DNA from: an uncultured Bacteroidota bacterium
GTDB lineage: Bacteria; Bacteroidota; Bacteroidia; Bacteroidales; 4484-276
NCBI GenBank assembly: GCA_903930725.1
Contig: CAIYZW010000809.1
Span: 1-8,207, forward strand
Length of the DNA: 8,207 bases
Direction: 5' to 3'
Shown here: piece by piece, positions 1 through 6,982 of the stretch
How positions within the stretch are numbered: the first letter of the stretch is position 1
How the letters are laid out: each line of letters starts with the position of its first letter
The notes under the pieces: model-generated
What the model was told of the DNA's origin: nothing
The model's database searches: none
Seen by the model: only the letters and a program-made list of their open reading frames with translations
Translations under genes and position numbers: made by a program

Positions 1-1
1 C

Positions 2-577
2 ACCGATGCTTCAGGTGAAGTTGTTACAACCTTCGATCCAGCTGTTGGTGCCGGAACTTATTCATTTACATATTCTTATGAAGATGGCAATGGTTGTTCG
101 TCCTCCTGTGATTTTGAAATCGTGGTTTTGGAACTTCCGGTGCTAAGTTGTCCTGATCCAATTGATGTTTGTATTGATGGAAATATCATTTTATTTAACC
201 CCGCCATTAATGAAGCATATTCATACAACGGTACCATTATCACTTCATTCGAACCTTCTGATTTTGGAGCTGGTGAATATGAAATCAACTATAGTATTTC
301 TAATGAAAATGGTTGTAACTCGACTTGTACATTTACCATAACTGTTCATCCGTTGCCAGTGGCCATCTGCAGCGATATTGAAATTTGCGAAAATGATGAA
401 CCGCTTGAGTTTAATCCTTCTCAATATGAAAAGTTCATTTACGATGGTACGGTTATTACATCATTTGATCCTGCTTTATTAGGTCCAGGAAGCTATGATA
501 TCTATTATACCATCGAAACTGAATTTTCGTGTACTTCAAATTGCATGTTTACCATAAATGTTCTGCCGATTCCGGTT
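2..577 (+). repeat. Tandem Cys-rich Ig-like protein repeats (about 72 residues each)
   Basis: Copy 1 is partial (2-142), copy 2 is 143-361 (73 codons) and copy 3 is 362-577 (72 codons). Each ends with a conserved block: T(T/S)F(D/E)P, a G.G.Y turn, a C-x3-C pair (GCSSSC, GCNSTC, SCTSNC), an F.I.V strand and a closing LPV/IPV. Copies 2 and 3 open with a second Cys pair (C-x6-C and C-x5-C). The DNA copies have diverged, so the repetition shows at protein level. Further copies probably lie to the left of the window. Confidence 0.8.
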
Positions 578-1960
578 ATCACTTTACAACCCGAAAATGT
601 TGCCGCACCATGGGGAGATGATATAACATTTGCTGTTACAACTGAAAATGCATCAAGTTATGAGTGGTACGGTCCTTCAGGATTGGTTGTTGGAACGCAG
701 AGCATACTTGCAATTGATAATATTAAACTTGCAGATCAGGGTAATTACTATTGTAAAGTTGGTAATAGCTGCGCGGTGATTGAAACAGAAACTGTGGTTC
801 TGGAGGTACTTCCATGGTCACAAACTATTTCGCTGCCTATGAAGATTGGTGGTTTCTCAACTTATCTCGACCTGATTGATTGTGATCTGGAAACAGTGGT
901 TGCGCCAATTGCGAATGATTTGGAGTACATCGAGTTTATTGATGAGGTTTATGTTCCAGGTGGCACACCATTGTGCTGGCAGGAGAATAAAGGTGCTAAA
1001 GCATCCTTAACCTCAGAATCATGGCCAAGCCAGCTAACTGTTTATGGTTACCCAACACTTGGTTTTGAAATGACTTTACCTTCAGGATGGTCTATTATGC
1101 CAGTTTGGAGTTTTGGAATAGTTAGTGCTGATGACATTTTCAGGCAATTGGGTACTAACCTGATTATCGCTATAAGTATTGATTATTCGGGGGCTTATTG
1201 GGCTGCTGGTGGTATTAATACTCTGCAATATCTTGTGCCAGGAAGCTCATACCTGGTAAAATTAAATACACCAGGAACAGTTAGTTTTGATGTTACTAAT
1301 TATAATATTTCAGAAGTGTTGGCACCAATTCCTGCTAATCAAACCATCTGGGAAAATGTTACAATGACAAGTAATTTCCATGCGATTTCGATTTCCAAAG
1401 ATGTTCTTGCTTCGTTAAACCGCGGTGATTTTATTGGCGCCTTTAACCAAAATGGAACGATTGCTGGAATAGCGGAAATTACCGATCTGGATGAAAATCT
1501 TCTTTTACGGGTTTTTGCTGATAATATTTTTACAACCGATGTAGATGGTTTTATTAATGGTGACCAGATTTCGTTTAAGGCTTACCGCCCAAGGACTGGT
1601 GAAGAGTTTGGCCTGAATCTGGAATTTGACCCAAATATGCCAAATTCCGATATTTTTGAAATCAGAGGTATGTCGAAGATTGTTAATCAGAAACTGACTA
1701 AAACTACCGACAATGACACTGGTAATGGTCTGAACCTCAAAGTTTATCCTAATCCTTCGGATGAAATCATAAACATTGAATTAAACACCACAGCAGCTCA
1801 GATTCAAGTCATCACACTTTTTGGACAAGTAATAATTACCGAAAACGTTGATAGAAAAGCTTTCTCAGTGGATATTTCCAGTTTGGATTCGGGAATGTAC
1901 CTGTTGAAAGTTACTACCAAGGATGGGGTAACTGTTTTTAAAAGGGTTTTGGTAAAATAA
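2..1960 (+). CDS. Large T9SS-secreted Ig-repeat surface protein, C-terminal part (5' end outside window)
   Basis: The frame is open from the first full codon at position 2, so this is the last 652 residues of a longer protein; the GTG at 122 is internal and not a start. Domains (residue 1 = codon at 2): two complete and one partial Cys-rich Ig-like repeat (1-192); an Ig-like domain (about 193-271) with the GNYYC signature; a region around 273-430 with an SLP..GG..TY-like start, a second LPSGWSIMPV half and an INTLQYLVPGSSYLV end, a module often seen in Bacteroidota surface proteins; a second recurrent module (about 447-560) with GDFIGAF and DGFINGDQISFKAYR; and a T9SS type A sorting domain (about 577-652) with VYPNPS, a LFGQ turn and SLDSGMYLLKV, ending in Lys. 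The protein should cross the outer membrane by T9SS and be surface-attached or released. Binding target unknown. A terminator follows 18 bases after the stop. The family assignment is firm; an adhesin role is inference. Confidence 0.9.
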   Translation, partial: TDASGEVVTTFDPAVGAGTYSFTYSYEDGNGCSSSCDFEIVVLELPVLSCPDPIDVCIDGNIILFNPAINEAYSYNGTIITSFEPSDFGAGEYEINYSISNENGCNSTCTFTITVHPLPVAICSDIEICENDEPLEFNPSQYEKFIYDGTVITSFDPALLGPGSYDIYYTIETEFSCTSNCMFTINVLPIPVITLQPENVAAPWGDDITFAVTTENASSYEWYGPSGLVVGTQSILAIDNIKLADQGNYYCKVGNSCAVIETETVVLEVLPWSQTISLPMKIGGFSTYLDLIDCDLETVVAPIANDLEYIEFIDEVYVPGGTPLCWQENKGAKASLTSESWPSQLTVYGYPTLGFEMTLPSGWSIMPVWSFGIVSADDIFRQLGTNLIIAISIDYSGAYWAAGGINTLQYLVPGSSYLVKLNTPGTVSFDVTNYNISEVLAPIPANQTIWENVTMTSNFHAISISKDVLASLNRGDFIGAFNQNGTIAGIAEITDLDENLLLRVFADNIFTTDVDGFINGDQISFKAYRPRTGEEFGLNLEFDPNMPNSDIFEIRGMSKIVNQKLTKTTDNDTGNGLNLKVYPNPSDEIINIELNTTAAQIQVITLFGQVIITENVDRKAFSVDISSLDSGMYLLKVTTKDGVTVFKRVLVK

Positions 1961-1978
1961 ATTTTTTAGGATTAAATG

Positions 1979-2008
1979 AAAAAGACACTCAAAACGGGTG
2001 TCTTTTTT
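1979..2008 (+). terminator. Intrinsic terminator after the surface-protein gene
   Basis: The 12-base arm 1979-1990 (AAAAAGACACTC) pairs with 1996-2007 (GGGTGTCTTTTT) around the 5-base loop AAAAC, with one G-T pair. The descending arm runs into a T tract ending at 2008. It starts 18 bases after the stop codon at 1958-1960. It separates the surface-protein gene from gdhA, so gdhA should have its own promoter. Confidence 0.88.
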
Positions 2009-2101
2009 ATTTAAACCAACTTCTTATTTTTTTTGTTTTTGCGATTTTTTCCAGGGGTAGAAAAAAAATGCCGGTTTTTTTTAAGAATTTCTCCTATCGG
2101 T

Positions 2102-2130
2102 TTTGCGTGATTTACTGAAATTTACCTTTC
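2102..2130 (+). promoter_or_regulatory. Candidate Bacteroidota-type promoter for gdhA
   Basis: TTTG at 2102-2105 is followed, 17 bases later, by TACCTTTC at 2123-2130, which matches the TAnnTTTG element of the Bacteroidota primary sigma factor in all but the last fixed base. Transcription would start near 2137, leaving a leader of about 97 bases that contains the palindrome at 2154-2169. The assignment rests on consensus matching in an AT-rich gap where chance matches are common. Confidence 0.4.
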
Positions 2131-2153
2131 TGATTCATCTTTCCTAAAATTCT

Positions 2154-2169
2154 TGTTAATTGATTAACA
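2154..2169. promoter_or_regulatory. 16-bp palindrome upstream of gdhA, possible operator
   Basis: TGTTAATTGATTAACA has perfect 7-base inverted arms around a 2-base centre and ends 64 bases before the gdhA start codon. The symmetry and length fit a site for a dimeric helix-turn-helix regulator. If the promoter at 2102-2130 is right, the site lies just downstream of the transcription start, where a bound protein would block elongation. No regulator is encoded nearby. The function is inference. Confidence 0.4.
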
Positions 2170-2233
2170 GAAAAGCTCTATACTTACACCGTGAAATAAA
2201 TAAAATTTTTATACACCAAAATTAAAAGAAATT

Positions 2234-3586
2234 ATGGCTAACGTATTTGATCAACAAGTAAATGACTTCATGGCAAAAGTAATTGCCAAAAACCCAAGCG
2301 AAGTTGAATTCCATCAGGCAGTTCACGAAGTAGTTGAATCTCTGATTCCTTACATCGAAGAAAATCCACAGTACAAAACTGCCAAAATCCTCGAAAGAAT
2401 GGTCGAACCCGAAAGAGTTATACTTTTCCGTGTTCCCTGGCTCGACGACAAAGGTGAGGTTCAAATCAACAAAGGCTACCGCATCGAGATGAACAGCGCC
2501 ATTGGCCCTTATAAAGGCGGTTTGCGTTTTCACCCGACCGTAAACCTCGGTATCCTGAAGTTTTTAGCCTTCGAACAAGTTTTAAAAAATTCTCTTACAA
2601 CTTTGCCCATGGGCGGTGGTAAAGGCGGTTCCGATTTTGATCCAAAAGGAAAATCAGATAATGAAGTTATGCACTTCTGTCAGAGTTTTATGTCCGAACT
2701 ATTCCGTCATATCGGTCCAAATACCGACGTGCCAGCTGGTGATATTGGTGTCGGTGGACGTGAAATCGGTTTCCTGTTCGGCCAGTATAAAAGACTAAGG
2801 AATGAATTTACAGGTGTCCTTACCGGAAAAGGACTTGGCTGGGGTGGTTCATTAATCCGCCCTGAAGCAACGGGTTATGGAACAACCTATTTTGCTGAAG
2901 AAATGCTCAAAACCCGAAACATGACTTTTGAAGGTAAAATTGTTGCCATTTCAGGTTCTGGTAATGTAGCGCAATATGCTTGCGAAAAAGTTACGCTCTT
3001 GGGCGGTAAAGTAGTTACTTTATCCGATTCGAACGGTTTTATTTATGACCCGGCTGGTATTGACAAAGCAAAACTGGAATACCTGATGTGGCTTAAAAAT
3101 ACCAAAAGAGGCAGGATTAGTGAGTACGCCGAAAAATTTGACTGCGAATATCATGAAGGATTAAGACCATGGGGAATTAAATGTGATATCGCTTTGCCTT
3201 GTGCAACTCAAAATGAGGTAAACGAAGACGAAGCAAAAACATTAGTAAGCAATGGTTGTTTCTGTGTTTCGGAAGGCGCAAATATGCCATCAACACCTGA
3301 GGCTGTAGAAGTTTATCAAAAATCAGGTATTCTTTATGGCCCTGGAAAAGCTTCAAATGCTGGTGGTGTTGCAACTTCAGGTTTGGAAATGTCACAAAAC
3401 TCTCTTCGTTTGTCATGGACCCGCGAAGAAGTTGATGCAAGACTTCACCAGATCATGAAAGACATCCACTCGACCTGCGTAAAATATGGCAAAAGAGCAG
3501 ATGGAACCATTGACTACGTTGCCGGAGCAAATATTGGCGGATTTGTAAAAGTTGCCGATTCGATGCTTGCCCAGGGACTTGTTTAA
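2234..3586 (+). CDS. gdhA: Glutamate dehydrogenase, hexameric, probably NADP-dependent
   Basis: Cytoplasmic enzyme that interconverts 2-oxoglutarate plus ammonium and L-glutamate using NAD(P)H, a main entry of ammonium into metabolism. The 450 residues match the full length of the small hexameric class. Visible landmarks: substrate-binding GPYKGGLRFHP (Lys94), the signature LPMGGGKGG with catalytic Lys130, PAGDIGVGGREIG with the catalytic Asp170, the coupling segment RPEATGYG (209-216), a Rossmann turn SGSGNVA (240-246), SDS (264-266) at the end of the second strand as in NADP-preferring members, and the C-terminal KASNAGGVATSG (372-383). The ATG at 2234 gives a normal N-terminus; upstream is A-rich with no Shine-Dalgarno sequence, usual for Bacteroidota. 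It stands alone with a promoter candidate, a leader palindrome and a terminator. Family is certain; NADP preference is inferred and dual use is possible. Confidence 0.97.
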   Translation: MANVFDQQVNDFMAKVIAKNPSEVEFHQAVHEVVESLIPYIEENPQYKTAKILERMVEPERVILFRVPWLDDKGEVQINKGYRIEMNSAIGPYKGGLRFHPTVNLGILKFLAFEQVLKNSLTTLPMGGGKGGSDFDPKGKSDNEVMHFCQSFMSELFRHIGPNTDVPAGDIGVGGREIGFLFGQYKRLRNEFTGVLTGKGLGWGGSLIRPEATGYGTTYFAEEMLKTRNMTFEGKIVAISGSGNVAQYACEKVTLLGGKVVTLSDSNGFIYDPAGIDKAKLEYLMWLKNTKRGRISEYAEKFDCEYHEGLRPWGIKCDIALPCATQNEVNEDEAKTLVSNGCFCVSEGANMPSTPEAVEVYQKSGILYGPGKASNAGGVATSGLEMSQNSLRLSWTREEVDARLHQIMKDIHSTCVKYGKRADGTIDYVAGANIGGFVKVADSMLAQGLV

Positions 3587-3619
3587 AAGATGTTTTTTAT
3601 TTTTTCGAGATAATCCATT

Positions 3620-3652
3620 AAAAGGGTCGCCCAAAAGGCGGCTCTTTTTTTT
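3620..3652 (+). terminator. Intrinsic terminator of gdhA
   Basis: A 12-bp stem, 3620-3631 with 3637-3648 and two G-T pairs, closes the loop CAAAA and is followed by a T run (3645-3652). It lies 33 bases after the gdhA stop and 14 bases before the stop of the convergent DUF4340 gene. Read on the minus strand it has only a short T run within the stem, so it could at best be a weak terminator for that gene. Confidence 0.88.
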
Positions 3653-3666
3653 GAGATATGGTCATT

Positions 3667-4722
3667 TTATTCCTGCCTGAGAAGATATGAAAGTGGCCTT
3701 GTAATTGGGTCGAAAACAAAATACTGGATTAACACAAATTCTTTTCCATCGTTTATCAAAGCATAAAGCCGGTTTCGATCGTAGGGCAGGAGGTTCCCTG
3801 ATTCATCAAAATCACCGGTTTTATTTCTCAATCTAAAAGTTTTAACCTTGTTAATGTTGCCGGCAATATCGGTTAGTGTAATTATATTTAAATGGGTTGA
3901 AGCCGTTATCGAATCAATTTCTTTTTGATCCAGCCCTTCAAGAAGCGCTTCGAAATTTATAAATTTATAGGCGTTTATCATTTCGACTACGCGGATGGTA
4001 TCAAACCTGCTAAGTTTTAAATTTGTGGCTAATGATTTTATTTCCAACCTACTGCTGCCAAATTTTTCGATAATATAAGATTCGGAAGGAGTTTCGGTAA
4101 ATTCGATTTTTATTGAACTGATATCGGAAGGCAGGTTTTTAAAAATGGAATGATCGCGCCAGTCGTTAAGGCGTGCAGAAAAGCGGGCAGAAACAAATCC
4201 CCGGAAACCCGGCTGATAAACGATAAACGGAACATCCGAACCTTCCATCAGCATAAAAGTGCCCATATTGTCGGGCGTAGCCGAACCAACATAGTAAACT
4301 TTTGATAATTTTTCGTGCCGAAAAAGCCTGATTGTATTAAAAATATCAATCCGGTGAACCTGCTGATAAACCTCAACTTTTACCGAATTTACGGCAAGTT
4401 GTTTTATCACATTGTTGTAACCGGATTTCGAAACCGGCGCTTTAACTGCAAGATTATTGATAGTTTTAAGCAACAAATCAACGCCGAAACTATTTGCTTT
4501 AAAGTTATTGTTAACACTCCAGATTCCGGGACTTGTTTTTTCGAGCAAAACCTTATTATTTTTCATATCAGCCATAAAAATTCTTGTAATTGTGGCTGTA
4601 TCGCTTATCGCAAATTCGCTCATTTTCCGGTCGAGTGTTCCTTTTCGGTTTTGAAAAATCAAAATGATGGCAATAATGCTTAAAACGCCGACAAGAATTA
4701 TGGTGATGCGGTTATTTTTCAT
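3667..4722 (-). CDS. DUF4340 domain-containing membrane-anchored protein
   Basis: 351 residues from the ATG at 4722. A TTG further upstream (4764) would add 14 polar residues ahead of the membrane segment and is less likely. The N-terminus is MKNNR followed by one hydrophobic helix (about 5-23), a signal anchor, so the rest should face the periplasm. The body resembles DUF4340 proteins: an early strand with KVLLEKTSPGIWSVNN, then YYVGSATPDNMGTFMLMEG (142-161), PFIVYQPGFRGFVSARF and a WRD (188-190) before the IF element. No catalytic motif is evident. Members of this family commonly sit beside GldG-type ABC-transporter genes, and here gldG lies two genes upstream in the same direction, so a role in the same envelope complex is likely (inference). 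The gap to the TMTC-like gene is 134 bases, so it may also have a separate promoter. It converges with gdhA. Confidence 0.8.
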   Translation of the reverse strand: MKNNRITIILVGVLSIIAIILIFQNRKGTLDRKMSEFAISDTATITRIFMADMKNNKVLLEKTSPGIWSVNNNFKANSFGVDLLLKTINNLAVKAPVSKSGYNNVIKQLAVNSVKVEVYQQVHRIDIFNTIRLFRHEKLSKVYYVGSATPDNMGTFMLMEGSDVPFIVYQPGFRGFVSARFSARLNDWRDHSIFKNLPSDISSIKIEFTETPSESYIIEKFGSSRLEIKSLATNLKLSRFDTIRVVEMINAYKFINFEALLEGLDQKEIDSITASTHLNIITLTDIAGNINKVKTFRLRNKTGDFDESGNLLPYDRNRLYALINDGKEFVLIQYFVFDPITRPLSYLLRQE

Positions 4723-4810
4723 GGCAGGTAGTTCTCTTTTAGTCGAATAATTTTCTTTTATCAAAAATCGTATTTATAGAATTGTGCTGGATAATTATAA
4801 AGCATTGATA

Positions 4811-4847
4811 TTAAAGTGTTTTGATGACTTTAAAATGCTTTGATGGC
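4811..4847. repeat. Imperfect 18-bp direct repeat between the DUF4340 and TMTC-like genes
   Basis: TTAAAGTGTTTTGATGAC (4811-4828) and TTAAAATGCTTTGATGGC (4830-4847) agree at 15 of 18 positions with a period of 19. A more degenerate third unit may lie at about 4794-4810 (AAAGCATTGATA core). The units lie upstream of the DUF4340 start. They may be a regulator site or simple slippage; nothing else in the 134-base gap stands out. Confidence 0.5.
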
Positions 4848-4856
4848 ACAAATTGT

Positions 4857-6917
4857 TTATTTAGCATTTCCTTCAATCTTTTTATTATAAAAAATTTGCA
4901 TCTCGTTATTCCCGATCATTCCATAAAGTGTACTGAGATTTTTAAATGCAATTTGCGAATTGGGTTCAATTTCCAGAACTGCTTTAAACGATTCGATAGC
5001 AGCATTATAATCTTTCAGCATGTAATGGCAATTTCCTTTATTTACCAAAGCGCCTGTAAAATCAGGGTTAAGTTTTATGGCCATTTCAAAACTCTGAAGT
5101 GCATCTTTGTAATTTGTCTGTTCGGCAAAAAGGTTTCCCAATTCGTAATAATGTTGCGGATCCAGCGATTGCTCCCTTTTCATGGCCTGCAGCTTCCTGT
5201 CGAAGGCTTGCTTAACCATTGGCATATTTTGTTTAGCTGTTTGGTTTTCAGGGTTTAACTGAAGCGATTTCTGCAATAAACGCACGGCTTCGCCATAATC
5301 ACCACTCATGTAATACGAAAGCGCCATATTCGATACATTCATCGAAACTCCCTGATTTGTCTTTTTATAATATTCGATGGATTTTGGATAATCCTGAAGT
5401 TGGTAATAGGCGTAACCAAGTTTAAAATACGCCTCACTGAACCGTGGATTTATTTCGATAGCTTTTTCGACATGCGAAATGCCAAGATTCATCAATGAAT
5501 CTTTAACTACTTTGTCGGTGGCTGTAACGGATTGGTTAATTAACTCACTTCCATAGTGTTTCTGTAACTGAGCGCTGTTCCCACCATAATTTATGTCGGT
5601 CGAAAATAGGGTAAAATTGTTTTTCCAAACCGGATTACGGGCTATGGTTCGAGCTGTGTAAAGCACCAACAAAACCGTCATAATTCCCACAAACAGTTTT
5701 GGCCCTTTCTGTGTAAAATCCCAGATAGCCTGCTTCGTTTTTTTATCACGTGGGATTAATTTGTGCAGATAATAAACCACAACCATCGAAAAGCCCAGCA
5801 CTGCTGAGTACAAAAACCGCTCGGCCATAATACCACCCCGGGTAAGCACAAACATAAGCCCCACCGAAAGTGTTGCCCCGAAAAGCAAAATAGCGAATAA
5901 AACAATATTTTTTCTTTTAAGATTGACGATGGCGAAATAAGCTAAACCCAAAATTATCATCAATGAAAACAACGCAACAGGATTGCCCCAGCCAACCTCC
6001 GGAATCTGGTTGTAGGAATAATCGTAAAGCAGGCGAACCGGAAAAACCAGCCTGTAAAGATACATCCCGAAAATATAAAGCATGGATGGAATTCTTCCCG
6101 ACAATTCACGGTAAGGATAATTGTTCATGTCAATGGGCAAATCACCGGTGAGCGTGCCGATAAGCGCATATTTGACAACCAGAAAAACCAATGAAAGTAC
6201 AAAAAATGAAACGGTAACTCCTCCAATGTATCCTCCTTTTTTGGGAGTGAAGAAAAACAACATCAGCGGAACAAGCACCAAGGTGGTCATGGCAGTTTCT
6301 TTCGACATAAGCGCAAGGAAATAAAAAACCCAAGCTAAAACAAGATTGGCAATAAATTTGGTTTTTGAATATCTGAAAACCAGCCACATAGCCATTATCG
6401 AATTGAAAAAACTCAGAATTTCATCACGACTTTTAATGTTTGCCACCACCTCGGTATGAACAGGATGCGCCATAAAAAGAAGTGTTATTGCAAGTACAAA
6501 ATATGGCATATTCCTGAACATCAGCGATAAAAGCAGGAACAAAACCATCCCCGTAAGGGCATAAAAAATTACATTAACCAGATGCATCATCAAAGGGTTG
6601 TTGTTGTAGGCGGCCTTTTCGATGGCAAAGGTGATAAGCGAAAGGGGTCGGTAATAGCCTAAACTAACACCTGAACCACTCCAATAATCCGTCGTCATAA
6701 TTTGCGAAATTCCACCCAAACCCTGCTGTACAAATTTGTTGTTGACAATTTGAGGCAGATCATCAAGCGCAAATTCGTTGGTGAGGGTATTTCCGTAAAG
6801 GATAAACGCAAAAACAAATGGAATCCAGGCCATGTATTTGAAAAATGACGGTTGTGGCTTGTATTCAGGTGATGCCTGTTCTGAAGGCGGTTTTGACACT
6901 ATTTTCTTCTTGCTCAT
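4857..6917 (-). CDS. GT-C/TMTC-like polytopic membrane protein with C-terminal TPR repeats
   Basis: 686 residues from the ATG at 6917. After a charged, Pro-rich tail (1-24) there are about twelve hydrophobic segments (from about 29 to 427), then a soluble TPR region (about 440-680). The first loop carries LDD (51-53), the acidic pair typical of GT-C glycosyltransferases. Further TMTC-like landmarks are YYRPLS (88-93), HPVHTE (151-156) followed by SRDEILS, SKET (205-208), AERFLYSAVLGF (365-376) and RNPVWKN (427-433). TPR units include EINPRFSEAYFKLGYAYY, KLNPDFTGALVNKGNCHY and EIEPNSQIAFKNLSTLYG. Eukaryotic TMTC proteins transfer mannose to extracellular Ig-fold domains; donor and acceptor of bacterial homologues are generally unassigned. 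By topology the TPRs should be periplasmic and could hold a protein substrate. There is no Shine-Dalgarno sequence. It starts 65 bases after gldG ends and is probably cotranscribed with it. The fold is confident; the activity is inferred. Confidence 0.82.
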   Translation of the reverse strand: MSKKKIVSKPPSEQASPEYKPQPSFFKYMAWIPFVFAFILYGNTLTNEFALDDLPQIVNNKFVQQGLGGISQIMTTDYWSGSGVSLGYYRPLSLITFAIEKAAYNNNPLMMHLVNVIFYALTGMVLFLLLSLMFRNMPYFVLAITLLFMAHPVHTEVVANIKSRDEILSFFNSIMAMWLVFRYSKTKFIANLVLAWVFYFLALMSKETAMTTLVLVPLMLFFFTPKKGGYIGGVTVSFFVLSLVFLVVKYALIGTLTGDLPIDMNNYPYRELSGRIPSMLYIFGMYLYRLVFPVRLLYDYSYNQIPEVGWGNPVALFSLMIILGLAYFAIVNLKRKNIVLFAILLFGATLSVGLMFVLTRGGIMAERFLYSAVLGFSMVVVYYLHKLIPRDKKTKQAIWDFTQKGPKLFVGIMTVLLVLYTARTIARNPVWKNNFTLFSTDINYGGNSAQLQKHYGSELINQSVTATDKVVKDSLMNLGISHVEKAIEINPRFSEAYFKLGYAYYQLQDYPKSIEYYKKTNQGVSMNVSNMALSYYMSGDYGEAVRLLQKSLQLNPENQTAKQNMPMVKQAFDRKLQAMKREQSLDPQHYYELGNLFAEQTNYKDALQSFEMAIKLNPDFTGALVNKGNCHYMLKDYNAAIESFKAVLEIEPNSQIAFKNLSTLYGMIGNNEMQIFYNKKIEGNAK

Positions 6918-6982
6918 ATTATTAATGGTAGTGTTTTGTCTATAAATTTACTTATCGAAAAGAAATCCGGAGAATTCAGGCA

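Noticed and set aside
122..124. GTG at 122 as the start of the surface protein
   Set aside because: The frame is open to the window edge and its upstream codons encode another copy of the same repeat.
2222..2533. Minus-strand open frame of 103 codons overlapping gdhA
   Set aside because: It is antisense to a conserved enzyme, with no recognisable domain. The other frames overlapping gdhA, the DUF4340 gene and the TMTC-like gene were dropped for the same reason.
4762..4764. TTG at 4764 as start of the DUF4340 protein
   Set aside because: It would put 14 polar residues before the signal anchor; the ATG at 4722 gives a standard N-terminus with AGAGAA about 12 bases upstream.
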